From contig NZ_LR134365.1 in NCBI RefSeq assembly GCF_900637305.1, forward strand, positions 86,001-150,000: DNA of 64,000 nt. Reading direction: 5' to 3'. Positions within the stretch are counted from its first letter, which is position 1. The number at the start of each line of letters is the position of its first letter. This stretch comes from Cardiobacterium hominis. GTDB lineage: Bacteria; Pseudomonadota; Gammaproteobacteria; Cardiobacteriales; Cardiobacteriaceae. This document shows positions 17,103 through 25,870 of the stretch, piece by piece. The notes under the pieces were generated by a model. That model ran no database searches, had not been told where the DNA came from, and saw nothing but the letters and a program-made list of their open reading frames with translations. Position numbers and translations under genes: made by a program.

Positions 17103-17585
17103 TTAGCGGCGGCAGCGGGTGAAGTCGTGGCTTTCGCGGTCTTCCAAAATGAGCTGGTGCGCGCCGAGGTAGATGATGTTCGAGGCGACGGTCTGCTGCG
17201 GTTTGTCATTGACGTCACGCGCGATGTTTTCCGCCGCCGGGCGTACTTGCGCCTCGGTTTTGTTGGACAGGACGAGGCGCGGTTTGATGGTTTCCAGCAG
17301 GATTTTGTCGCCCGCCTGACGCCAGCTGCCATCCGAGGCGTAGTCGAAGTACAGCCGCGCCTGCGGGTTGTTTTTGCTGTAGATGCGCACTTCCAGTTTG
17401 CCTTCGCCGTGCAGGCTGCCGTCTTCTTTGTGCTGCCAGTGGGTGTTGTCGATAAAAATCAGGTAGTTGTTGCCGTATTGCTGGTAGCTGATGGTTTGGC
17501 AGCGCCAATTGCCGCTGATGCCGTCGCCCGCTGCGGCGCTGGCGATGCCCGTGAGAAGGAGGAGTGTGAGGAGGAGTTGCTTCAT
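17103..17585 (-). CDS. Small exported protein of unknown function
   Basis: The 160-residue protein has a signal peptide (residues 1-18, KQLLLTLLLLTGIASAAAG) and a beta-rich mature part starting GDGISGNWRCQTISYQQYGN. It has only two Cys (in WRCQ and FTRCRR), which may form a disulfide. The pattern G-x-W followed by strands with IYSKNNPQARLYFDY suggests a lipocalin-like small barrel, but I do not recognise a named family. It lies just downstream of miaA, in the same direction and possibly co-transcribed. Confidence 0.7.
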   Translation of the reverse strand: MKQLLLTLLLLTGIASAAAGDGISGNWRCQTISYQQYGNNYLIFIDNTHWQHKEDGSLHGEGKLEVRIYSKNNPQARLYFDYASDGSWRQAGDKILLETIKPRLVLSNKTEAQVRPAAENIARDVNDKPQQTVASNIIYLGAHQLILEDRESHDFTRCRR

Positions 17586-17615
17586 GGTTTGCTCTAATTG
17601 TTTAACGGATGGTAA

Positions 17616-18581
17616 TTATATCGGCTTTGCCGGGGGCTGTTGCAGGTATTTTTCGATGGCATCGAGTGCGGCGGTGGGCTTGGCGAGCGGGTCATATTGG
17701 CTGATGGCGAGGTCGCGGCCAAGGCGGTTGTTCATCCAGGTGATTTGCCGTTTCGCCAGTTGGCGGCTGGCGATGATGGCCTGTTCGATGGCGCTTTCGC
17801 GGTCGCTCGCGCCATCCAGGTATTGCCAGATTTGCCGGTAACCGACGCTGCGCATGGAGGGCGCGGCGAGGGAGAGTTGCGGGCGGGCTTTGAGCGCGGC
17901 GACTTCCTCAATAAAGCCTTGCGCAATCATCATTTGAAAGCGCTCGGCGATACGCTGATGTAGCACGGCGCGTGCCGGATTGAGGCCAATGGCGAGTGTC
18001 GGCCACGGCGGGCGGCGCGTTTGTTGTGCGGCATAGAGCGCGCTGGGCGTCTGTCCGGTAGTCAGGATGAGCTCAAGGGCGCGGACGAGGCGCTGGCGGT
18101 CGTTGGGTTTGATGGACGCCGCCGTTTGCGGGTCAAGCCGCGCCAGTTCGGCGTGCAGGGCGGCGCTGCCCTCGGCGGCAAGGCGCGCTTCAATGCGGGC
18201 GCGATTCGCCGGATCGGCGGCGGGCAGGTCGTCAATGCCGGTATATAAAGTGTGGTAGTAGAGCATGGTGCCGCCAACCAGCACCGGGATTTGCCCACGG
18301 GCGTGCGCGGCGGCGATTTCACGGCGGGCATCGGTGGCAAAGCGCCCGGCGGAGTAGGGTTCTTCGGGGTCAAGGATGTCTATCAGCGCGTGCGGGTAGC
18401 GGGCCAGGGTGGCGGCATCCGGCTTGGCGCTGCCGATGTTCATGCCGCGGTAGATCTGCGCGGAGTCCACGCTGATGAGATGCACGGGGTAGCGGTCGGC
18501 GAGGGCGAAAGCGAGCGCGGTTTTGCCGGAAGCGGTCGGGCCGATGAGGCAGATGACGGGGCTCAAGGCTGTTTTTCCCAT
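17616..18581 (-). CDS. miaA: tRNA dimethylallyltransferase MiaA
   Basis: The 321-residue enzyme transfers a dimethylallyl group to A37 of tRNAs that read codons starting with U. The P-loop GPTASGKTALAFALADRY is near residues 13-30, followed by ISVDSAQIYRGMNIGSAKP, VLVGGTMLYYHTLYTGIDDLP and NDRQRLVRALELI. The start at 18581 (MGKTALSP) fits the family length (E. coli 316); a longer open frame upstream is shadow from the preceding gene. It overlaps the histidine-phosphatase gene by 19 bp. miaA next to mutL is a conserved neighbourhood in gammaproteobacteria. Confidence 0.95.
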   Translation of the reverse strand: MGKTALSPVICLIGPTASGKTALAFALADRYPVHLISVDSAQIYRGMNIGSAKPDAATLARYPHALIDILDPEEPYSAGRFATDARREIAAAHARGQIPVLVGGTMLYYHTLYTGIDDLPAADPANRARIEARLAAEGSAALHAELARLDPQTAASIKPNDRQRLVRALELILTTGQTPSALYAAQQTRRPPWPTLAIGLNPARAVLHQRIAERFQMMIAQGFIEEVAALKARPQLSLAAPSMRSVGYRQIWQYLDGASDRESAIEQAIIASRQLAKRQITWMNNRLGRDLAISQYDPLAKPTAALDAIEKYLQQPPAKPI

Positions 18582-19201
18582 GGCATGGCGGGTTGATGGC
18601 AGCGCAGGCGTAGGGTGTCGGTGCTGTCGCCTTGCAGTATCCAGACGGCGGTGTTGGGCATGGGCAGACCGCTCTGGAAGCGGCGGAAGGCGCTCATGTC
18701 GGCGGAGGTTTCGGCGCGAAAGCCGAGCAGCCGCCAGGCAAGCAGACCAATCCAGATGCCGTGGCCAAAGAGCAGGCTGCCGTCTTCGAGCTGCGGGTAG
18801 TGGTCGAGAAAGGCGCTGATGCGCCGGTTGAAGGCAGCGAAGCTGTCCGCACCCGCGCCGGTGCATTCCAGAGGGTCGGCGCGTTGCCAGTAGGCATCCG
18901 CCAGCGGGCGGCGCGCCGTGCCGTCCATGCCGCGAATCAGGTCAAAGGCAAGGCAGGAAAATTCGTTCAGCAGCTGCAAGGTTTGCGGCGTGATGCCGTG
19001 CGTGCGGCAGTAGGGCGCAGCGGTTTCATGGGTGCGGCGCAGTTCTGAGGTGTAAATGTGGACGCTTCGCGGCAGTCGGGCGACCAGCGCTTGCGCCTGT
19101 TCGCGTCCCAGGGGCGAGAGGGAGATGTCGCGCTCCGGTTTGCTGATGCCGCCGGCGTTGGCTTCGCTTTGGGCGTGGCGGATAAGGTAGAGGGTTTTCA
19201 T
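18563..19201 (-). CDS. Histidine phosphatase family protein
   Basis: The 212-residue protein belongs to the phosphoglycerate-mutase/SixA superfamily. It starts MKTLYLIRHAQSEAN, where RHAQ carries the catalytic phospho-His. A second His is in LFGHGIWIG near residue 150. The start at 19201 was chosen because the motif should be at the extreme N-terminus. The gene is flanked by mutL (2-bp gap) and miaA (overlap), so the three form an operon. Its substrate is unknown. Confidence 0.85.
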   Translation of the reverse strand: MKTLYLIRHAQSEANAGGISKPERDISLSPLGREQAQALVARLPRSVHIYTSELRRTHETAAPYCRTHGITPQTLQLLNEFSCLAFDLIRGMDGTARRPLADAYWQRADPLECTGAGADSFAAFNRRISAFLDHYPQLEDGSLLFGHGIWIGLLAWRLLGFRAETSADMSAFRRFQSGLPMPNTAVWILQGDSTDTLRLRCHQPAMPWEKQP

Positions 19202-19203
19202 GG

Positions 19204-21063
19204 TTATTCCCCACGCATGAAGTATTTGCCGAGCTCGTCGGTGGTGAGTTGCACCCAGGTGGGGCGGCCGTGGTTGCATTGGCCGCTGGCCGGGGTGGTT
19301 TCGATGTCGCGCAGCAGGTGGTTCATTTCGGGGATGGTGAGGCTGTCGTGCGCGCGCACCGCCTTGTGGCAGGAGAGACGCGAGAGGATTTCGTCTTGCA
19401 GGCGCTCGATGGCGATGCTCGCCGGATATTCGCCCAGCTCGTGCAGGAGGTCGCCGACGATTTCGGCGACGGCGGCGTGTTTCAGCAGCGATGGCACGGC
19501 GTTGATGTGGATGCGGCTTTCGTCCGCGCTGGCTTCGAGGTCAAAGCCGAGGCGGTGCAGCCAGTCGCGGTGTTGGGCGAGGGTGTCGAGGTGCGCCGGG
19601 GTGGCGGCGAGGCTTTGCGGCAAGAGCAGGCGCTGTACTTCGGGGTGCCGCGCGCGCAGTTGCGCTTTCAGGCGTTCGTAGAGGATGCGCTCATGCGCGG
19701 CGTGCATGTCTACGATGACGAGGCCGCGCGCGTTTTGCGCGAGGATGAAGATGTTGTGGATTTGGCCGAGGGCGTAGCCGAGCGGGTGTTCTGTCTGGTC
19801 GTCATTGACGGGCGCGGCAGCGTAGTCTTGCTCCCCTCTCCCTGTGGGGGAGGGGCTGGGGATGGGGTTTGTTGATGTTGAACCGCCGGGATGAACGGGC
19901 GACGGCGCGATATTTTGCGCCCATTGGTAGTAGGCGGCGCTTTCGGCCAGCGCACGGCGCGGGGTTGTCGGGCGCTCCAGGCGGTAGTCGCCGCTGTAGC
20001 GCAGCGGTTGTTGCCGGGCGACGGCGGGCACTTCGCGCTCGGGCGGCGGGGCGGGGTTTTCGGGGCGCGGTGCGGCGGCGGGGGTGTTGCCGCGCAGGGC
20101 GTGGTGCAGGCTGCTGTAGAGGAAATCGTGGGTGAGGCGGCTTTCGCGGAAGCGCACTTCGTGTTTGGCCGGGTGGGCATTGACGTCGATGTGTTCGGGC
20201 GCGATGTCGAGGTAGAGGACGTACACCGGGTGGCGGCCGTGGTAGAGCATGTCCTGGTAGGCCTGGCGGATGGCATGCGCGATGATTTTGTCGCGGATGA
20301 TGCGGCCGTTGATGTAGAAGTATTGGCGCTCCGGCTGGTTGGTGGCGCTGGTTGGCAGTCCCACCCAGCCGTAGAGGTGCATGTCGGCGGCGCGGGCGTC
20401 AATCGGCAGCGCTTGTTCGAGCAGGTCGTCGCCGAGGACGCTGGCGATGCGCGCGGCGAGTCCTTCGCCACCGTAAACGCCGAGCGGTTTGCCGTGGTTG
20501 TTGAGACGGATGGTGATGCCGTCGTGGCTTAAGGCCAGGTTTTGCACGAGTTGCTGGATGTGCTGGCGTTCGGTGCGTTCGCTTTTCAGGAATTTTTTCC
20601 GCGCCGGGGTGTTGTAGAAGAGGTCGCGGATTTCGATGGTGGTGCCGGGCGGGTGTGCGGCGGGGCTGATGGCATCGCCCAGATGCGGGCTGATACGCCA
20701 GGCGCTGCTTTCGCCTTCGGCGCGGCTGGTGAGGGTGGTTTTGGAGACGGAGGCGATGCTCGGCAGCGCTTCGCCGCGAAAGCCGAGGGTGGTGATGTGT
20801 TCGAGGTCGTCGAGGTTGCGGATTTTGCTGGTGGCGTGGGTGGCGAAGGCGAGCGCGAGGTCGTCCGGGTGGATGCCGCAGCCGTTGTCGCGCACGCGGA
20901 TGAGTTTGCCGCCGCCGTCTTCGATGTCGATGTCGATTTGCGTCGCACCGGCGTCAATGGCGTTTTCGATAATTTCTTTGACGACGGAGGCGGGGCGTTC
21001 GATGACTTCGCCCGCGGCGATTTGGTTGATGAGGCTGTTCGGGAGTTGTTGGATGCGGGGCAT
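19204..21063 (-). CDS. mutL: DNA mismatch repair protein MutL
   Basis: The 619-residue protein couples MutS recognition of mismatches to strand excision. The GHKL ATPase motifs are visible: NQIAAGEVIERPASVVKE (motif I) near residue 12, DNGCGIHPDDLALAFATHATSKI (motif II) near 60, and TLGFRGEALPSIASV (motif III) near 95. The C-terminal dimerisation domain starts near 430 (LGYALGQIHNIFILAQN). The endonuclease motif DQHAAxERxxYE is DMHAAHERILYER, and a metal site is suggested by SCHKAVRA; the endonuclease-type QHA motif is partly changed. A dispersed G-rich repeat is translated in frame within the linker (about residues 401-411). Confidence 0.95.
   Translation of the reverse strand: MPRIQQLPNSLINQIAAGEVIERPASVVKEIIENAIDAGATQIDIDIEDGGGKLIRVRDNGCGIHPDDLALAFATHATSKIRNLDDLEHITTLGFRGEALPSIASVSKTTLTSRAEGESSAWRISPHLGDAISPAAHPPGTTIEIRDLFYNTPARKKFLKSERTERQHIQQLVQNLALSHDGITIRLNNHGKPLGVYGGEGLAARIASVLGDDLLEQALPIDARAADMHLYGWVGLPTSATNQPERQYFYINGRIIRDKIIAHAIRQAYQDMLYHGRHPVYVLYLDIAPEHIDVNAHPAKHEVRFRESRLTHDFLYSSLHHALRGNTPAAAPRPENPAPPPEREVPAVARQQPLRYSGDYRLERPTTPRRALAESAAYYQWAQNIAPSPVHPGGSTSTNPIPSPSPTGRGEQDYAAAPVNDDQTEHPLGYALGQIHNIFILAQNARGLVIVDMHAAHERILYERLKAQLRARHPEVQRLLLPQSLAATPAHLDTLAQHRDWLHRLGFDLEASADESRIHINAVPSLLKHAAVAEIVGDLLHELGEYPASIAIERLQDEILSRLSCHKAVRAHDSLTIPEMNHLLRDIETTPASGQCNHGRPTWVQLTTDELGKYFMRGE
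19831..19861. repeat. C/G-rich repeat inside the mutL linker
   Basis: CTCCCCTCTCCCTGTGGGGGAGGGG is a near-palindrome of the same kind as at 39010-39067. In the minus-strand mutL frame it reads PIPSPSPTGRGE. The repeat lies in the flexible linker between the ATPase and dimerisation domains, where insertions are tolerated. Confidence 0.75.
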
Positions 21064-21107
21064 GGGAGGGAGTGATATAAAAACGGGTTATTGGTATGGC
21101 CGCGTGT

Positions 21108-21644
21108 TCACCACAATTTCATTCTTTTTTTCTCTATGACGACTTTGCTGTTTTTAATGTTAACGTCGTATATGGATTGAGGATTTACGATATGGCCCAA
21201 ATACAGCAGCGGTTTTTTCTCCCGCAGTTCAAAATCCAGGCTGCCAATCATGGTCAGTGCGTATTTGTCCGCCTCGATATTCTGTCCGTCTTTGCGCAGT
21301 TGTTTCAGATCAAAGCGCCGCAGATACAGTTTACCGTTGCGGTCATCCACATCACTGCTAAAGGTCGCTTGTGCCTGTATGTGCTCGGTGTGTTCGGCAT
21401 TGGTAAATTCGTAGGCGGTTTCGATGATGATTTCGTTATTTTCAATACGAATGTTGGGATGAGAGAGTTTGATGGTTCCGATCGAGAATACGGACTCTTT
21501 CACTTCCAGCGGGAATTGGGCCTTGATAGCGGTTATGACGGTTTCATCTGGAATTTCGATTTCATTTTGATTGTATAGATAGGCGCCAATAGCGGTGGCG
21601 ATAGCAAGGATGCCCAAGATGATAAAGGTCAGGATTTTTTTCAC
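21108..21644 (-). CDS. Exported membrane-anchored protein, possibly DUF1439 (YceB)-like
   Basis: The 178-residue protein has one N-terminal hydrophobic helix (residues 4-25) and a mature part of alternating strands with a conserved-looking start IPDETVITAIKAQFPLEV. The pattern, with VKESVFSIGTIKLSHPNIRI and a second strand-rich half, resembles YceB-type periplasmic lipoproteins, but no lipobox Cys is present, so this is tentative. Codon use is visibly AT-richer than mutL or bamC, hinting at later acquisition. It has no close operon partner. Confidence 0.6.
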   Translation of the reverse strand: MKKILTFIILGILAIATAIGAYLYNQNEIEIPDETVITAIKAQFPLEVKESVFSIGTIKLSHPNIRIENNEIIIETAYEFTNAEHTEHIQAQATFSSDVDDRNGKLYLRRFDLKQLRKDGQNIEADKYALTMIGSLDFELREKKPLLYLGHIVNPQSIYDVNIKNSKVVIEKKRMKLW

Positions 21645-21866
21645 GTCATCTCCTTTGGGTATTTTTTTGCGACATTGCGGTTATTCTCTTCAGAAACCCA
21701 AAATCGTTTCTAGGTGGTCAATAACGGATAGTTGTAGGCGCTTCATGATGACGAATTCTTCTGGGCTTGAAGAAAGTGGCATAGCAGTTGGCGAGGGCTT
21801 TGAATTCTATTTATTAAGGCCCTGTTTTTAGTAATACGCCCGCGCGAGGCGGGCATTTTCTGGATT

Positions 21867-23021
21867 TTATAGCGCGCTTTGTACGGTTTCGAGCAGGGCG
21901 CGCGCTTCTTTGTCGTTTGCCGCCTTGCCGTCCGGGGTTTGCACGACGGCGAGGCTGTGGTCACCCTGGTCAGAGAGGCGGATGAGGTAGCGCGGCGCGT
22001 TGTCCGCCGTTTGTGGTTTTTTGCTGCCCCAGAGGCGCGACCAGAAGCCGGTTTTTTCGGCTTTTTCGGCGCTCTGCGGCTGGTATTGCACTTGGTAGGT
22101 GCCGCTTTTGTAGTCTTGTTTTTCGAGAGCAAAGCTCGCTTTGTCGAGGCCGATACCGAGGACGCGCCATGCCTGGCCGTAGTTGCCCTGGATGGAGAGT
22201 GCCGGTTTGCCGCCCGCCGTGGTCAGTTGGGCGCGCACGCCAGCGGCAGCAGCATTGCTTGCGCTGCCGTGTTGTTGGCTAAGGTCGTTTTGTCGGCGCA
22301 GTTCGGCAGAGACGAAGAGCGCGATGCGCCGCGTCATTTCCAGTTGCAGTTCGGGGTTGTCGTTGTCGGACTGGCTCCAGCGGAAGCCTTGCGGGTCTTT
22401 GCTGTTGGTGTCGCGCACCGCTTTTTCTTCGGCCTGGCTATAGACGATGGTCACGCCGGTTTTGTCGCCTTCGTGCGAGAAGCGAACGCGGTAGCGGTCG
22501 CGGGTGCCGCTGTCGTGGGTGAGTTTGATGATACTGTCGAGTAGGCCGCTGATGCCGGAGCGCGGCAGGTCGGAGAGGTTTTCCAGCCAGTCGGTTTCCA
22601 TCAGGCCAATGGCAGGCTCTTGGGTGCGCAGGCGGATGCCGTTATTTTCCCAGTATTTTTTGACCGCCGCCCAGGTGGTCGAGGTGTCGGCGGCGACGAG
22701 GATGTAAGGCAGCGCGCCGGGTTGTTCGACGACTTGCACGCCGTAGAGTTGCGGCAGCACTTCGATGAAGCCGCGTTTGTCGCGGATGGCGTTGTCCTGG
22801 CTGTAGGCGCGGTAGGTGGCGACGCTCGCCGGGTTCATGTCCGGCACGGTGAGCTGGTCATCGAGTGTGCCACCGCTCAGGTCTGGCGGGATTTCCAGTT
22901 GGCGGCTGACGTTGCTTTGCCGGTAGTCGGGACGGCGGTCGGGGATGGCGTCGCGCAGGCTGTTGTTGCTACAGGCGGCGAGGAGCAGGGCGGTGCCCAA
23001 GGCGAGGAGTTTGCTTTTCAT
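21867..23021 (-). CDS. bamC: Outer membrane assembly lipoprotein BamC
   Basis: The 384-residue lipoprotein is part of the BAM complex that inserts beta-barrel proteins into the outer membrane. The start at 23021 gives the signal KSKLLALGTALLLAACSNN with lipobox LAAC (Cys 17). The unstructured N-terminus with PDRRPDYRQSNVSRQLEIPPDL matches the BamD-binding lasso, followed by two helix-grip domains. The gene is next to dapA, the normal gammaproteobacterial arrangement (dapA-bamC). It is longer than E. coli BamC (344). Confidence 0.9.
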   Translation of the reverse strand: MKSKLLALGTALLLAACSNNSLRDAIPDRRPDYRQSNVSRQLEIPPDLSGGTLDDQLTVPDMNPASVATYRAYSQDNAIRDKRGFIEVLPQLYGVQVVEQPGALPYILVAADTSTTWAAVKKYWENNGIRLRTQEPAIGLMETDWLENLSDLPRSGISGLLDSIIKLTHDSGTRDRYRVRFSHEGDKTGVTIVYSQAEEKAVRDTNSKDPQGFRWSQSDNDNPELQLEMTRRIALFVSAELRRQNDLSQQHGSASNAAAAGVRAQLTTAGGKPALSIQGNYGQAWRVLGIGLDKASFALEKQDYKSGTYQVQYQPQSAEKAEKTGFWSRLWGSKKPQTADNAPRYLIRLSDQGDHSLAVVQTPDGKAANDKEARALLETVQSAL

Positions 23022-23037
23022 GGTTTTAGCGGTGTGT

Positions 23038-23913
23038 TTAGAGGAGTTGGGCGTGGCGCAGCGCGGCTTCAACGCGGGGTTGTACGTCTGCGGCGAGTGG
23101 TATCAGCGGCAGGCGGATACCGGCGCCGATTTTACCGAGGCGGTAGAGCGCCCATTTGACCGGCAGCGGGTTGCATTCGTAGAACATGGCTTCGTGCAGC
23201 GGCGCGAGGCGGTCGTTCAGCGCGTGGCAGCGGCTGGCATCGCCTGCAAGTCCGGCGGCGACCATGTTGTGCATCACGTCCGGCGCGAGGTTGGCGGTCA
23301 CGGAGACGACGCCATCAACGGTGCCGTTGCACAGCGCATCGGCGGAGAGGCCGTCCTCGCCGCAGAGCAGGTCAAAGTCCGGCGGGCAGACGGTGCGCAG
23401 TTCGACCATGCGCGCCATGTTGCTCGCTTCTTTGATGCCGACGATGTTCGGAAGTTGGGCGAGCGCGACCACGGTTTCGGGGAGGAGATCGCAGGAGGTG
23501 CGGCCGGGGACGTTATACAAGAGGTGCGGCATCGGCACGGCGTCGGCGATGGCCTTGAAGTGGGCATAGAGGCCGCGTTGCGGCGGTTTGTTGTAATAGG
23601 GGACGACTTGCAGGGTGGCGGCGCAACCGACGTCGTAGGCGGCAAGCGAGAGGTCAATCGCCTCGCTGGTGGCGTTGCCGCCCGTACCGGCAATCACCGG
23701 CAGGCGCCCGGCGACTTTTTCCACGGTGAAACGGATGACGGCCTTGTGTTCGGCGGGGTTTAAGGTGGCGGATTCGCCGGTGGTGCCGACGGAAACGATG
23801 GCGTCGGTACCGCTCGTGCAATGCCATTCAATCAGGGCGGCGAGGGCGTTCCAGTCAACTGCGCCGTCGTCGTGCATCGGTGTCACCAAAGCGACGATAG
23901 AACCTCTAAACAT
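23038..23913 (-). CDS. dapA: 4-hydroxy-tetrahydrodipicolinate synthase DapA
   Basis: The 291-residue enzyme condenses pyruvate and aspartate semialdehyde in the lysine and diaminopimelate pathway. The TIM barrel starts MFRGSIVALVTPMHDDGAVDW. The motif SVGTTGESATLNPAEHKAVI is near residue 42, the Tyr triad member is in VVPYYNKPPQRGLYAHFKAI, and the Schiff-base Lys is in NIVGIKEASN near 160. It lies 16 bp upstream of bamC and is co-transcribed with it. It is divergent from bcp. Confidence 0.96.
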   Translation of the reverse strand: MFRGSIVALVTPMHDDGAVDWNALAALIEWHCTSGTDAIVSVGTTGESATLNPAEHKAVIRFTVEKVAGRLPVIAGTGGNATSEAIDLSLAAYDVGCAATLQVVPYYNKPPQRGLYAHFKAIADAVPMPHLLYNVPGRTSCDLLPETVVALAQLPNIVGIKEASNMARMVELRTVCPPDFDLLCGEDGLSADALCNGTVDGVVSVTANLAPDVMHNMVAAGLAGDASRCHALNDRLAPLHEAMFYECNPLPVKWALYRLGKIGAGIRLPLIPLAADVQPRVEAALRHAQLL

Positions 23914-24003
23914 ACTGTTTCCGGGTAATAAAGAGGGCGCAATGTTATGCGCTTTGCGGTGCTAAAATCAAGCGTACCCCCCGTAACCACAGGCGCTAAT
24001 ACC

Positions 24004-24459
24004 ATGAACTTACCGCAAGATTTGACCCTCGCCAGCACGTCCGCCGCCCCCTTCACCCCCGCCCGTTTGCAGGGGCAGTGGACGGTGCTTTATTTCTACC
24101 CGAAAGACGCCACGCCGGGCTGCACCAGCGAAGGCTGCGCCTTCCGCGACCTGCATCCTGATTTCCGCGCGCTGGAGGCGCAAGTCATCGGCGTTTCGCG
24201 TGACAGCATCGCCTCGCATGAAAAATTCCGCACCAAGCAGCAGTTTCCCTTCGAGCTGGTCAGCGATCCGGAGGAAATCCTCTGCCGCGCTTTTGATGTC
24301 ATCAAGGAAAAGCACAACTACGGCAAGACTTATATGGGCATCGAGCGCAGCACGTTTCTCCTCAACCCGCAGGGCGAAGTCGTGCGCGCCTGGCGCAAAG
24401 TGAAAGTCGCTGGGCATGCGGAAGAAGTGCTGCAAGCGTTGCGCGCGGCGCAGGGTTAA
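24004..24459 (+). CDS. bcp: Thioredoxin-dependent peroxiredoxin (Bcp/PrxQ)
   Basis: The 151-residue cytoplasmic enzyme reduces hydroperoxides. The peroxidatic-Cys motif is KDATPGCTSEGCAFRDL, with the resolving Cys five residues later (GC....GC pattern), as in PrxQ. GIERSTFLLNPQGEVVRAW is the conserved C-terminal segment. The start at 24004 aligns with the family N-terminus. The stop overlaps the 3' end of the convergent ogt gene by 4 bp. Confidence 0.93.
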   Translation: MNLPQDLTLASTSAAPFTPARLQGQWTVLYFYPKDATPGCTSEGCAFRDLHPDFRALEAQVIGVSRDSIASHEKFRTKQQFPFELVSDPEEILCRAFDVIKEKHNYGKTYMGIERSTFLLNPQGEVVRAWRKVKVAGHAEEVLQALRAAQG

Positions 24460-24986
24460 AACGCCAATTCGCGCATGCCTTGCTCCAGCGCGAGCAGCCG
24501 CTCCTTGATATAGAGCGCGTCTGTGCCGCCGTTGTAGCCGGTGAGCCCGCCGTTTTTGCCGATAACGCGGTGGCAGGGAATGATGACCGATGCCGGATTG
24601 CGGCTGATGGCGCCCGCTACCGCGCGGGTGGCTTTCGGGTTGCCGATGGCGTCGGCGATGTCCTGATAGCTGCACGTCTTTCCGCAGGGGATGGCGCGCA
24701 ACGCCTGCCAGACCTGCTCCTGAAACGGCGTGCCGACGAGGCGCACGGGCAGGTCGAAGTCGCGGCGGTGGCCGGTGAAGTAGGCGTTGAGTTGCGCGAC
24801 GGTTTCGGCAAGCAGCGGGGTCGCCTGTTCTTGCAGCGTGGCGTTGAGCAACTGCGGCACGCGGCTGTCGCTGTGATAGCCGTTGCTGGCGATGCGCCAG
24901 TCGCAGAGAACGAGCGCGCCCTGCCAGTCGCCAAGCAGCAATTCGCCCAGCGGCGAGGGGTAGTTTCGGGTGTGGATGACGTCCAT
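24456..24986 (-). CDS. ogt: Methylated-DNA--[protein]-cysteine S-methyltransferase
   Basis: The 176-residue suicide enzyme repairs O6-methylguanine in DNA by transferring the alkyl group to its own Cys. The active-site motif is IIPCHRVIGKNGGLTGYNGG near residues 135-155, and the winged-helix segment FQEQVWQALRAIPCGKTCSY precedes it. It lacks the Ada N-terminal domain, so it is the Ogt type. Confidence 0.93.
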   Translation of the reverse strand: MDVIHTRNYPSPLGELLLGDWQGALVLCDWRIASNGYHSDSRVPQLLNATLQEQATPLLAETVAQLNAYFTGHRRDFDLPVRLVGTPFQEQVWQALRAIPCGKTCSYQDIADAIGNPKATRAVAGAISRNPASVIIPCHRVIGKNGGLTGYNGGTDALYIKERLLALEQGMRELAF

Positions 24987-25055
24987 ATTTTTTCCATTGG
25001 CGGCAGGGCTGCAATGCTAATATAGCGCGCGTTTTTTGTGCAAACGGATGATGTT

Positions 25056-25870
25056 ATGCCCCCGATTTCCCGCATTACTTTGATGGGTACCTCCGGCGTC
25101 GGCAAGACCACGCTGGCAACCCTGCTGCATGGCGCCGGCTGGTTTCATTATTCCGGCGATTACCGCATCGCCACCCGTTATCTGAACGAGCCCATCAGCG
25201 ACTGGCTGACCGTGCTGGCGCGGCGCGAGCCCACGCTGGCGGCGCTTCTGCGCGATGATGCGGTCAGCGTCAAGGGCAAGGTGAGCATCGAGCGGCTGCA
25301 TATCCTTTCCGCTTTCGTCGGCAAACTGGGGCGCGACGGCTACGACGCCCGCACCTTCATCGAACGGCAGCGGCTGTTTAACGAAGCCGAGCGCGCGGCG
25401 ATGTACGACGTCCCCGCCTTCATCGAGCGCGCCGAGCGCCTCTATGGCTACAAGGCCTTTATTAACGACGCCGGCGGCAGCATCTGCGAAATCGACGACG
25501 ACGCCCTGATGCAAACGCTGGCCGCACACACGCTGTTTGTCTATATCGACACCGACGAAGCGCTCTACGCCGAGCTGGAAGCGCGCGCCATGCCTACCCC
25601 AAACCCATCTGCTACCACGCCGGCTTCCTGCAAGAAATGATTGGCGAATACAGCCTGCTGAAAGGCGGCCTCACCCCCGACCGCTTCGAATCCGACGACT
25701 TCATCCGCTTCGTTACCCCGAAAATGATGGCGCACCGCCGCGCACGTTACCTGCAACTCGCCGCGCGCTACGGCGTGACCCTTGGTGCGCGCGAAGTCTG
25801 GCAAGTACGCGACGCCGCCGACTTCAACGCACTGCTCGCTGCCGCTTACGCCGCGCAAAGGAGTGCCTGA
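25056..25870 (+). pseudogene. P-loop NTPase of unknown function, split by a frameshift
   Basis: The first part (start GTG 25038 or ATG 25056, stop 25638-25640) has the Walker A motif LMGTSGVGKTTLATLL and a long region with WFHYSGDYRIATRYLNEP. It ends in an out-of-frame tail after ELEARA. The correct continuation is in another frame (YPKPICYHAGFLQEMIGEYS) and runs to the stop at 25868-25870. A single-base loss around 25592-25598 joins the two into one roughly 270-residue protein. The site is not a long homopolymer, so a real mutation is as likely as a sequencing error. The frame ends one base into the metA start codon, so the genes are coupled. The function is unknown. Confidence 0.75.

Noticed and set aside
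21648..21866. A possible transposase remnant between the YceB-like gene and bamC
   Set aside because: The sequence is more AT-rich than its surroundings, but no frame gave a recognisable transposase motif. Beyond a GC hairpin at 21837-21853, I see nothing in this gap.
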